NCBI GenBank assembly: GCA_037179335.1
Contig: JAKZHN010000011.1
Location: 1,270,428-1,334,427, forward strand
DNA length: 64,000 bases
Direction: 5' to 3'
Source: Cyclaneusma minus
Lineage: Eukaryota; Ascomycota; Leotiomycetes; Marthamycetales; Marthamycetaceae
Shown here: positions 9,641 through 21,119 of the stretch, piece after piece
Layout of the letters: each line of letters opens with the position of its first letter
Position numbering within the stretch: the stretch's first letter is position 1
Translations under genes and position numbers: made by a program
The notes under the pieces: model-generated
Seen by the model: only the letters and a program-made list of their open reading frames with translations
Database searches by the model: none
Told to the model about the DNA's origin: nothing

Positions 9641-12600
9641 ATGCACGCACCACGCTTCCCCCAGCAGAGGGGCGTGAGCCATGAGAACCTCAATGGCAGC
9701 CTCTCCTCCCGCCCCAAGACCATCAGCAGAACGATCAGCGGTGGAAGTGCCGGCAGCAGCAATGATATCCATCGCAGGCACCCACTCGCCGACAGAGTGG
9801 GCAACGAGAATCGAGCCAGTTCAGAGATGCACAGAGCCGCTCCAGAGATGCCCAGAGCCTTCCAAGGCATGCTCAAGACTGGCATCGAGAGTGGTGATGC
9901 CGGTATATTTGCCAGGCCGGCTCGGAACTCTGGCGGTAACATGCCCCGGCTCTCTGCCAATAGCACGCCTCGAAACTCCATCGGCAATACGCCTCGCAGG
10001 CAGCGTGTGGGCAGCAATCCGAGGCAGCCGCAGCCATACCATCGAAGCCAGCGCCTGCAGGGTGTCCCGGAGCCCGGCGATGATAGGCAAATCCTGCCGT
10101 CTTATTCTTATGCTCGAAATCGAGACACTACGACCGACCTGATCTCCATGTACGAGACTGCGAATCGAAAGCCCTATGGCTCATTGCGAGACATGGACCC
10201 CCCACCCAGCCCGGGTTACCGCTCACAATCAATGACCCGCTCCTCATACTCGCCCATCCGGGAACTCAACAACCAGAGGTCATATACGAGCTTCCGAAGC
10301 CAGCCCGAGTCTGGAGCTACCCAGCGGCCCATATCGCCATTCCTCTATCCAGCGAGACTGAGGCGACCTGGTTTTCGTCCATCGTCCCCTGTCCTGACTG
10401 ATGATGGCGTCGTCGACTACAGCCGACGTGTCGAGATTGAACGCATCCCATCCGTGGAACGCCTCGCATCTGTAAGTCATCCTCATCTCATATGACTCTT
10501 TCAAGCTGCCATCATTTTGTCATTCAGAACCTTCATTTCTTTCGCTCTTTGCAGTAGGGGCCCTTCAGGTCTTCTGTATGTGGGCACACTCCACGCAATA
10601 TTATCAGACTGTAGAGAGGATCGCTGCTTCGAATTTGGTTTCTGTCCAATCATCCCATACTTCAACAGGCTCGAGCTCATTGCTAACAAACCAATACCAG
10701 GGTTCTGTCTATGGCTCGGCTGCCCCTTCTTCGCTCTATGCGCAGAAGAGGATCCCTTCTAATGTGGCTGTTCGACGCCCATTGCCTCTTGCATCACCAC
10801 CGTCCGGCTGGCAATTTGACGCCCAATACCACTCTCAGCCATCCACCCGCGATCATGACTCGAGACACGCTTCTTTCACAGAAAGAGAGAATTCAATGTC
10901 TACGCCCAAGGCCTTCACTCAAATCCCACCACATGCAGAAATTTTGACGCCGGCATCAATGACACCAAGCAAAAGTAGCCAGCGTAGCCCTTTCTACTAC
11001 GACTACACGGAGCAATTTGATATTGATGACTACAATGGAAGCTCGTTCCAAGTGACTCCCCCGCTGGGTCCAAATTCCAGGTATCAATTCGGAAGTCCAT
11101 TCGCCACTGACTGGAACACTAGCCAGCACAGTGAATCGCCACTCCAAAAGCCTGGGTACAATAGTAGCATTTCGGCAAATCAAAGTGCTGACAGGACTTC
11201 TGATCTCCCTGCTCGAAGCTCTGTTGAGTCTGTTCCGGAGTTGGAGCCGACCGTCTTCAGGAATGGCAGAAAGAGGGCCTCTGTTGAAGGGATGCTCGAT
11301 GACCCTGAACTCATCGGCGCATATGACAACGGCGGATCTTCAAAGAAGGCCAAAGTCCACCCCAGCGGACCAGAAGATGGCAACGGAACGGTTCGAAGAT
11401 TGAGCGCCCACCCTTCCACTCCACGCCGTCTCCAATTTGGAGATGACAGCCTTGACGGAATAACTTTCGCCCCCGCGGAATTGAAAATAACGCCAGGAAG
11501 AGGCTCCCCCACTAATCCATCAGCGCATCTTCCAACCATAGGTGATGCTTCCGACAGACTTGTTCGTGTTTATGCTGATATCACCCCTGCTCCACGCAAG
11601 GAAAACTTGGCTCGTTCTGTTTCGGATTCCGACGGACCCAAAGCCTTCGGACCTATACAGAGGCCTGCAACTTCCGATGCCGTCGAAAGACGTACTTTTC
11701 GGCGCAAATTTTCCAGCTCATCTCAGCCAACAGTGGCGAGTACCAATCGTTCAAGACCTATTCTTAAGGGTCTCGGCAGCCAGGCAAGAGCAAAGAAGAC
11801 CAGCTTGAGTGGTGTCCTCTCAGGTGAACATGAGGCGGCAGATATGAGCAAGATTGCCCGCGAGTTTGAGGCTGCCGACTTGTCAAAAATTAGTGAAGTG
11901 GATGTTGGTCGAGCGGAGGGGAAACGCATCAAGGACTCACCGACTCTAGGAGGGGTGACCGCTGCGGTCAACAAACCCAACGCATCTGCCAGCTTTCCGC
12001 CACAAGTCAGCGGCACACGCAGACCTAGTTCCGGTAAGACAGTTGGCGGAAAGCCACCGGTCCCAGGTCACCGTGTGAGTTCCCGTGGAGTTGTCCCAAA
12101 CTACTCGCATGTGATTAGGGGACACGAGAGGAATTCAGGGAAAGCTGAAATCGAGTTTCGTCCTCCTGTCCCAAGGAAGACTTCATTCCGCTCACAATCC
12201 CCCATGCTGGCACCAAAAGCCATCTCTCCAGCAAGGATGCTCAAGCTGAAGAACAGCGTGCCTCAGTTGATGAAGGCGTTGCCGGCAGTACCTCGAGACT
12301 CGTTAGATGAAGTCGTCGAGTCTCCTCCAGTACAGGAATCAGGTTACGTGTCATCTCCGCTCGCTGGTACCATTTCCGCAGAGAGGCGCCCAACCCCTGC
12401 CGTAGGGGTGAACGCTGTCGGCCAACAACCACCACCACTTCCGGGACTTCCGGCACTTCCAGTCGACAGTCCAAAGGAACAGATGTCTACTACTCCTAGA
12501 GACTCTCCGTTTCAGTACATCACAACAGACATGGCCTTCGCAAGCCCTGCGTCAGCCCCACAGAGCCCTGATATTGCTCCGCCACCTCCATCGCATCAGC

Positions 12601-13472
12601 CAAAGCTCAAGCTCAAGCTGCGAGGCTCTCATCATGACTTCCGCCCTACTTCAGCGGAGTCTCAGCCTTGGAATAAAGAGGAAAATTATCCATGGTCTTC
12701 ACAAGAGTCCATCAGACTGCATTCCTATGTGCCGTCTAAGCAGCCTCCTCAGGTTCCCCCCAAGTTCAAGGTGAGAGTCACTCGTCCCTCCGGCTCATCA
12801 GATAGTGGGACGGTCAAGAGGAATCCAAATGCCAGTTCGCAGAAAAGTCACACCTTGTTCAATCCCAAAGACCTCTTCACTTCTCCGTTGGGATTCGAAG
12901 ATATCATGCGCCAAGTCGGAAGACATTTCAGCGGCAAAAGGACCACCGACACAGGGAGTGAACCGGGCGCCTCGACGTCGAAACTGAGCCTGCCGGAGGT
13001 GGCACCGTCGAAATTGAGCATGCCAGAAGGACCAAGGCCCACCGGCAGCTCTTTACAGGTTCCCCGGATGCCTGGTATGCCAGAGCGCCCACCGCCGGCT
13101 CTCTTGACGCCTCTCAGTCCGACTGCCCAAAGCTTCTTCTCGGATGATAGTTCTCAAGAAGAAGGAACACCAAAAAGCCTGCGCAAAAGAATATCGTTTC
13201 TCCGAGGCCGCAAGCCCGAACCGTTCGGCCCAAACAATGGAACTCATTCATTCGATGACAATTCCTGGAGGAACCGTCACGCTGCACCACCCGCTACATC
13301 CGAGCAGCGCGCTCCGAAGCGAAAGGCCAGCTTGACGTCCAAGAAGTCGTTTCTCTCTGGTACAAGTCGCCGACAGCGAGTGACGGCCAAGATCTTTGAC
13401 TGGTTCAGGAGAGGAAAGGATGCCATCAAGAACAGTGTCCGCGTGCGAAGGGAGGGCGCGACGTGTATGTGA
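9641..13472 (+). CDS. Large Ser/Pro-rich intrinsically disordered protein of unknown function
   Basis: Two exons (9641-10471 and 10569-13472) joined in phase 0 by a GTAAGT..CAG intron encode 1244 residues. The acceptor at 10568 is chosen because the nearer AGs (10527, 10554) break the frame. The protein is rich in Ser, Pro, Arg and Gly almost throughout, with repeated SP/TP sites, several PPPxP stretches and basic patches. No enzymatic domain is visible. A short C-terminal block (about the last 40 residues, KIFDWFRRGKDAIKNSVRVR) is basic and aromatic and could be a membrane- or partner-binding helix. Such proteins are common in filamentous ascomycetes as poorly conserved scaffold or regulatory candidates. 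The function is unknown, and small additional introns cannot be excluded. Confidence 0.72.
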
Positions 13473-13849
13473 GGGCGCGGCCGAAGGTTCCAACTTTTCC
13501 ACGTTTTCTTTGCTTTCTTTTCCGACCTCAATTGCTTTACCTGCTTTCAGGCGTTTTTGGACCAGAGGGAGTAGGCAGGTAGTGTTAGTTCCTCTTCTTG
13601 TTTTTGACGTGGCGTTTTGGCGGCTCTTCCGCCGAGAAAAAGTCCAACGAGGACACAGGAGACAGTTATTAGACTGGTAATGGTAGTAGTACTGGCTTTC
13701 AAAAACAGTAGGTAGTCCTTAGCTAATCCAGGGCGCGGAATATGATAATAGAAAGACATATTCTAGGAAATTAGCAAGCTCAGCTTTGAGAGCTTTGAGC
13801 TGTTAAGGTCGACCGTAACTGGATCCTCATCTAGACATCGCCTCTCCTG
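13473..13849. other. 3' flank of the disordered-protein gene
   Basis: Contains the probable 3' UTR. No gene, RNA or repeat recognised before the repeats that start near 13850. Confidence 0.5.
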
Positions 13850-14600
13850 TCGTGGCTTGGAGCTTCGTCACATTCGGATCTATTTGTCGACTTTCGACCA
13901 AGTGCTTAAGCTTTCATATGCTTGTCACTTGAAAATTATCACTGTCATAAACATAGTGCTCATCTCGACTTCCATCTCGACTTCGCCTGTCTTTTCATGG
14001 CTCGGACCATTGTCACGTCTGGATTTGTTTATCAACCTTGAGCTGATTCATTAACCTTTCACATCCTTGTCACTTCAAAGTCATCAGCACAGTACGAAGA
14101 TATCTTTCCAAAACACGATCGCTCTCCAAGTATCCATCTGCTAGGCTCAACTGCCACTCTTTCGCTCTTGACCCTCCTTCCCCGCCACCTTCACAACCGT
14201 CTAGGTAGTCCTCCCCCGCACCTCCAAACACAATCTCTGTGCCTCGCCTGCCTCGCCTGCCGCCCTCTCCACTTTCCTTCACAAGAGCATATTTTCCGAC
14301 TTTCAAGACCACAGCAAGCCTGACCCCTTTCCGTACTCGAAGCCCTACAACGATTGGAAGCACGCGCTACAGCAAAGCCCGAAGATAGACCCGAAAATGG
14401 CACTGTTAGCAATCTCTTATTCGCTGAAAGTACCAAAGCCAACCCCGCAAGCTTGTGTCCGCATTTTGGCTTTGGATATCGTGTCATGGCTTGAAGCTTC
14501 AGCACGTTCCGATTCATCTGTCAATTTTCGGCCGATTGCTTGCTTCTCGCATCCTAGCTGCTCTAAAGTTGCTATCCTAGTACGAGACTGTTCCTCGAAA
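13850..14600 (+). repeat. Three diverged copies of a ~110-130 bp repeat
   Basis: Copies start near 13851, 13997 and 14483. Each begins like TGGCTTGGAGCTTC and continues through a shared CAC(A/G)TTC(G/C)GAT, then a GTC(G/A)A(C/T)TTTC block. The second and third are strongly diverged. The spacer between copies 2 and 3 (14100-14480) is pyrimidine-rich with no gene seen. Confidence 0.55.
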
Positions 14601-14849
14601 GCCATATTCGATCACTTCCAATTGTCCAGTCTGCAAGGCTCAAGTGAGTGACACTCAGTTTGCCAGTCGCCTGCTCTTCCCCTTACACTTTCATGAGTCC
14701 CCACTCTTCTACCAAACATTCGCTCAACGTGAATGCTGCGTTCGCCGCTATCTCAACCTTCACATACCACAGTCGCTGACTTTCGCTTGTTTGCACACTC
14801 AGTCGTGCAGAGACTTTCAGTTTCGCTTTCTGAGCTAAGAAAGATCTGG

Positions 14850-17240
14850 CTCAGCGAGCCACACTAGCGTCTTTGTGTATTTGCTTGCATGGGTACTTAA
14901 AGTCACATTCCCCACGCACCTCCTGCCATCAACGGGACGATAAAGGAAGTCAAGAAACTGAAAGCAGAGGTGGCCGAATTGAAGGGCAAGGCGTGCGACT
15001 GTGCATCTGCTGCCGGGTGTTCGAATGCAGCAATTGAGAACTGCGACGTTGCTATTGGCTGGACTTTACTAGCTGCTGTGGTTTTTACGTGCTGTGGAAT
15101 TCGCCTGCTGTGGCTTGGCTTGCGGCTTTGTCATTGTCTTTAGGTTGGTTTATCAATTGCAGGAAGGTCTGTCGACATTTCGGTATCATCTCGGTACGAG
15201 AATGGTGCTTTGAAATTGAGATTGCATCATTGTTGATGTGTCCAGCTGTCGCTGGTCAAGTTGATTGATATTTGTCCATGCAAATCTTGCTGTCACTAGA
15301 CTGTTCAGTGGGGGACACAGCACCATCTCAGACTTTACGATTTTGTCTGGGAGAGTGTACAGGGTTACTACCTAGGCAAGAATCTTCGTGAGTGTGACCA
15401 TTGCTTTCTCTCCGCCCGAGGACTCCACATCAGGCTGCTCTGTGATGATTTCGTTGCTGGGAGAAGAAGCAGGGGGGAAAGGAAGGGGTTGCTTTTGTAG
15501 CTAGCGATGGGAAGAAGTGGAAATCCACGTGAGTGTGCAAAGCTTTTATGCGCTAGCCGCTCTAGTGCGGAACTTGCTAAGCGAGTTGTACTAGTGCGTG
15601 TATGTTTACTACTTAAGAGCGCCCCTCCTCCCTTCACACTCCCCAGTCCTCATGCTCGCCTTCGTCAACACCACGGTCGACAAGATCACGAGAGAGTGGA
15701 CGAGTCCCGAGCTGACATCTGAACATGGCTTGTCAACGAGAGAGTGGGAGCGTTGGAACTGAGAGGAATTGCCGAGAGTTAGAGCTAAGAACGACAGCTG
15801 CGAGTGGGAGCGAGAGCAGCTGGTGAGAGTGAGAGTCGCTTTGGAACGGCGAGGTGTGCATGAAGCTACAATCTGTCTTCAAAGATGGGCGGCAATGACA
15901 ATATGATGCAGCTGACGTTTGAACGGTGCTGACTGGAAATGTACTCACACGACCGATTCTGCCATGAATGGATTCATTTCGTGAAACTTCCGTGGGTGGA
16001 GAAGGTTGGTCAAGGAACCGCTTTTATAGCTAGAAGAGAAGGGGGAGAGCGGGTGGGTGGCTAAGCGAGCTACGCTAGTGCGTGTGGATTTACTACTCAA
16101 GGCCTCTCCATTCCCTCCTCTTCTCTCTTCGAATTCTTATGCCTCTTCGTCACAGAATTGTGTGCAGGCTCCATACCTAGGTACCAGTTATCTGGTCTGA
16201 GTGGACCCGTGCACTTGATGAGACCGTTGCTGCTGAACATGGCCTGACTGAATTGTTTTTGTTCGGTTAAAGAAAAATGTAAGCGCGGCGATCAAACTCT
16301 CTTTCGAGAGTTGCGTGGGCAGGTGTGCTATAATCTGTCCGCGACAATAGGAAACACGGTACGAGGGACGACTGTAGTGCTCAGCGTCCCTTGTAACCAT
16401 GCGACCGATACTGTTTTGAGGAAAGCCTGCAACAAGCCTTCTTGTCCGCACCAGATCGTCGCTTAACTTCACTGCCTTTTCTCAGCTGGGATTCCAATGG
16501 CACGGAAGCCTGGTTGGAAAGTTGGCAAGAGAACTGCTCCTATAAGTAGCAGGGAAGTGGGGAAAGCCGGTGGTTTTGACTCACATAGGGGCTGACACGG
16601 AGTGTAGCTTCACATGGTATAATCTCAAATCTCTCTTCTATCCCCTCTCTTTCCTCCTCCCTTCCTTTCTTTCTCTTGCCTCTCCTGAGCTCCTTACAGA
16701 AGCTACTTTGAGTTGGTATCCTCGGTGCTCACATCTGGCGAGACTGGTGTCTACCACCGTTCCTCGAGGCGCAAGCCGGCTGCCGAGATGGCATCACAGT
16801 CCGCTTCAAGCATTCCTCACTGGCGAGTAGTGTTTGTTGCCTAAGAGTTTTAACTTTGGGGCAGGTGCGGACGATACTTCGGGTAGGTGAGTGTCAATTC
16901 TCCACAAAGCTGCCATAATTGCAAGCTTCAGATCTTTGATATTAAGAGCTTTGTATGCAACTTTACTCTTTTTGGTCTGGCTGCGGCTTTGGCTTTGTAA
17001 TCTGGGTACGGTGCTTCTTTTCTGAGTTGCCGAGCAGATCTTTCGAAAGTTCCAAGGGAGTAGAAAACTGGCCTCTATTATGTCATTCTAGGCAGTTGGA
17101 AAGACACTTGAGGAAGGGGTGGATCCCAGGTTTTCTTGGTTGGAGAAGGTTAGCCAAGGAACTGCTTTTATGGTAGGAGAAGAGGAAGATAGAGGTAGCT
17201 AAGCGAGTCGGTTAGGGTTGGTGCTGTGGTAGCTTCTCGT
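14850..17240 (-). repeat. Degenerate tandem units with minus-strand TATA-like boxes (array D)
   Basis: A block GCTAAGCGAG followed by a CTAGTGCG-like motif recurs near 14852 (diverged), 15571, 16059 and 17199. To the left of three of these lies a conserved GAAC(C/T)GCTTTTAT-type block (15491, 16021, 17166), with a further diverged copy at 16539. Read on the minus strand, the copy at 16021 is TATAAAAGCGGTTCC, a canonical TATA box; the others are diverged. Unit spacing is about 520-630 bp. Minus-strand open frames inside (15733-15948, 16188-16472) are not shared between units, so the units look non-coding. Confidence 0.55.
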
Positions 17241-17999
17241 CTGATATGATTCACATGAAGTGACGAGATTGCTCCTGTGGGTTACTAAGGTATTTTCTAT
17301 AGAAGACCTAGTCATTGTCTCCAAGACCAGATCTAAACATGAACACGACAGTTCGGTCCCTCTCATGCTCGCCCGTGTAGGTCCTGCTGCTGCTTAACCC
17401 CTGGCGTCAGATAGCTATTTCTCATGGAAGTGAGTGCCAGTTCTTCGGACAGTGCCAGTCACAGAGTCAATGCTCCACCTCCCCCTCCATTTCCTCAATC
17501 CTTCCTCGATCCCCAGACAACCACCACCACTTACAGTCTGCTCCTCAAAGTGCGCAAACAACCACCAGCAATCAATTTATCACGAGCAATCACACGAAAC
17601 ACCCATCTCTCCCACACCGACCTAGATCTTCCCCTCGCGTTAGTATCTCTCCACTCCAACTTCACATCTGTTCTTCAAGTCCCTCTCCAAGTCCGTTTCA
17701 TCTGTTTCAAGTTCAAAGCTTGAACATGTTATTTTCTTTGTCAGGTTGTCGTGGAATTGCACTTTCAGTGATATTTACAGCAGACTCCAATTCTGTTCTT
17801 TGTCTTCACTTGGATGTTCTCCAGGCTCTGTTCCGCATGCGAGTGGTCCTTTGTTCGGCCGACTCTCGTAACTTTAAGCTCATCTGGTAAACTCGGAAGA
17901 GGAGAGATTTTGCCAATCCAGCTCGGTTCGCCAAATTCAATCGAAAACTCGAATCTGTTCAAGTTGATTGTTTCCCAAGTTCAATACATCGGCTTCACC
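17241..17999. other. Upstream region of the RING-H2 gene
   Basis: No independent gene supported. A frame open from 17424 is Pro/Ser/Thr-rich and CT-rich at the DNA level, like a fungal promoter or 5' leader. No further repeat copies seen. Confidence 0.45.
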
Positions 18000-20900
18000 A
18001 TGGCCTCGGGAAGTGGGTCGAACTCGACTCCGCGGCCTCCCTTCGATGCAGATAGGGACATTAACGGGGATTGCATTATGGAAACCACCAATGATGAATT
18101 CAGCAGATGGTTGGAATACAAATATGTAGGCCCCACGTCTAGAAAACCATAAAAAACTATCCTAATCGAAAACAGGAGCCGGACTACAACGCGGCCAAAA
18201 CATATGCAGAGGTGCTAGAGATAGACGCGCAATTACCACCATACTTTGCCAGATTTGAGCGGCACAAACGAGAAAGAGCCGCACTAAATCAGCTTCCTCT
18301 GTATCTTCGGAACCAATTGTTCGAGGTAAAAGACGGATTCGATCTAGATGGAGACGACGCCCTTGCCGAGAGAAGGAGAAATTTCAATCGTTTTCACATT
18401 GATAACTGGCGTATTCTCGGAGGCTCGGCACAGGTGCTACAAGATATAATTAGGGAAGGTCCATTGAGAAGTTACCTAAGTAATCACGCGACTGCTACGG
18501 TAATTGCGATGGACGAGTATGTCAAGCAAAATAACGAGTACAAGGATGAGTACGAGCTCTTTACACGTACTATACATGACACTGATGTCGACCGGTCGCC
18601 CTTTGCACAAACATACGACCCTTTTACATATCCAGACAGCTTGCCATCTATATCTTCATTGAGCTTGGGCAAACGGCGCGCTTCATCCGCACCAGCGGGT
18701 AAACAGCCGGCCTCGAAGCGGCAAGACACAAGAGAAGGCCCTGAGGATGAAGATCCATCTGATGAGGACACACCTGACGACGATCTCCGTATCGACCCCC
18801 ATTTACTTCGCTGTACGGCCCAAATTCGTAGAGAGTTAGAGGTGCCAGACCGAGAGCTGACAAGCAGTATGCGCCTCATGCTACTTTTCTTCAATTTTGC
18901 CGACTTCCTCAAACGCCTTGACCGATTCGTGGATAAGCGAAATCCAGAGACGTTCGAGTTTCCTGGACCCGACGCTTTTGAAGGGACTAACTTGGAGTCA
19001 GAAGAGTTGCGTATTGAGTACTTGTTTCAGAGACTATGGAATGATCTGTTGCGTAGTCGCGCTCTGTTCACACATCCAGACGCCACTTATACGAGTCGTC
19101 TTCCAGATCAACTCGTAGATGTACCTGGAGCAGTGAACGTCAATTGGAAGAAACTCCAATCCCTCACTGTGGCAGCTTACAGTCTTCTTATTATTGAACA
19201 GAAGAAAATTCCTCCTCATGGGAATAGTGATTTCCAAAGATATCAAAGTGGCCCTGGTTTCTATTGGATATGGCGAACTCGGAGAGATATGCTGCTGGCT
19301 CTGACTACGGCTGTTCAAAACGCTGCGTGTACCGGGTGGATGGACAGTGATAAGGAGTTGCCGACTGGCTATGTAGCGCCGCCGGGACCAAGACGCTATA
19401 CAACAATGATGGAAAATATGGCCCGTCATCGTACGAAGGTCTTTGACTGCATGGTTCATGTGAGTAATGGGCTTCAAATAGTTTGCTTTATCAAGAATAG
19501 GATTTCGACTCTAACATTCTCTCCAGTTCGTCACGGATGCGATGAAGCCTCTCAACGACATTTTGCTGCGACTTTACTGCAAGGAGGGCGACTTCGAGGA
19601 ACGACTATCCAAAAGCCACGTAGAAGACATGGTGGTAGAAAAACTCCTGTCGCTATCCGACCCGCGAGTTGATTTCGAAAATGTCGATCCATACTGGGAC
19701 GAAGAGACGCTCCTAGAGAAAAGGGAAGATCATTTCCAAATCATTACCAAGGCAAATTACGACAGACGCAATTTCCGACTGCTTCGAGATTGGTCGGGCA
19801 ATCGAGCATGGTAAGAGCGGCATCAAACCCTGTTACCAGAGACTTTTTTTTTTTTTTAGGAAACAACTGTATACGGTTGTTGAAGCATCGCACTATGAAG
19901 ATGACCAGTTTAGAGAGGCTTACGATGCTGTTCATTCGATGTTTGACAAACCGGATGATCTAGATATCACCCACAGCTGGAATAAACCGTCAAACTTCGT
20001 AAATATTCGGAGCCACCTATTCGCTGTCCATCCTATAAAGAACAGTTTTCTGAGTGATGACGATCATCTACGTCCAAAGTATTTCGAAAACGGCTGCGCA
20101 TCATGTTTCGAAGATTTTGGGGAAGATGAGCTAATTATGAGCTTGCATTGCGATCACATGTTTCATGTCTCTTGTGTATTCAGTGACTGGGACCACATAG
20201 GTAGGTCTTCCCTTAGCTCCGTCGTTTCCGGTCAAGTTGCTTATGCCATACAGGGAACTATAGTTACAAATGCCCGTCTTGCAGAGCAAAACCTGGCCTC
20301 AGGAAGGATTTAACTATTCCAACTCGGAGGCTTGGATTCGAGCCGCAAAACTACGATAACTTCAACCATGCAGAAACAATGCAACATGTGAGATTTGATT
20401 ATGGTCTAGAACCATTTAACGAGGAATTACTGGACATTGAAGGAGAGCAGACGCTGGAGCAGTATCGTGAAAAATATGAACAAGAACGTCGATCCATGCA
20501 ACGGTTCAACCGCGAGAGAGCCAGAATCGATGCCATCTCCGAGCCAAATTCTGTGGAACGGGAAAGACTAGAAGCAGAGAGCAATATAATACTCTACCTC
20601 GATGAAAATGACACCTACAATTTGTACTGGGAAAATGAGAATTTCATATCTGACTATCTCGAACACAACCCGGATGAACTTCTTTCAGACAACAGAGAGT
20701 ACGTCATGTGGGGAGAAAGAATCATAAAAAGATGGAGGTCTAAGCAGTCTCTGGATGCGCTCGAACGTAGCGGGACCGGTATACAAGGGTTAAAGCCAGT
20801 GGAACCACCATCAAATCCAACTACGAATCTAGCTGCAAGCCAGATTATGCATGCCAGGAATCTGGTCAAAATGAGGCAAGACCAAATCACACAGATCGAT

Positions 20901-21119
20901 CGTGAAAGAATAGATGCAGGAGACAGGTTCCAAACAGCAATGAAAGCGTGGCACGAGATAATGGCCGACCCAGCTTCTACACAAGAACAGCGTGACGCCG
21001 CGAACGAGGCGCATGTTAACGCGCAACAGGCGGAACAAGAGGCACAAGAAAGGTATGATAGAGTCGCCAAAGCGTTACAAAAGGCAGAAGAGGATCTGCG
21101 AGAGGCGGAAAAGGAATGA
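18000..21119 (+). CDS. Large RING-H2 zinc-finger protein, putative E3 ubiquitin ligase
   Basis: Five exons (18000-18125, 18176-19459, 19527-19810, 19860-20200, 20254-21119) with GT..AG introns of 49-67 bp give 966 residues. A RING-H2 finger lies at about residues 645-695: CASC, a C-x-H-x2-H-x2-C core (CDHMFHVSC), then CPSC. The last pair is split from the rest by intron 4. RING-H2 proteins usually act as E3 ubiquitin ligases by recruiting an E2. The ~640 residues before the finger have no recognised domain but include an acidic, disordered stretch (around residues 180-230). The C-terminal ~270 residues are charged, with a long coiled coil near the end. One intron acceptor follows a run of 15 T. 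The gene sits between the repeat block and a 2.5-kb empty stretch, so it may be lineage-specific. Substrates are unknown. Confidence 0.82.

Noticed and set aside
15733..16472. Minus-strand frames inside array D as short genes
   Set aside because: Neighbouring units do not share the frames, so selection for a peptide is not supported.
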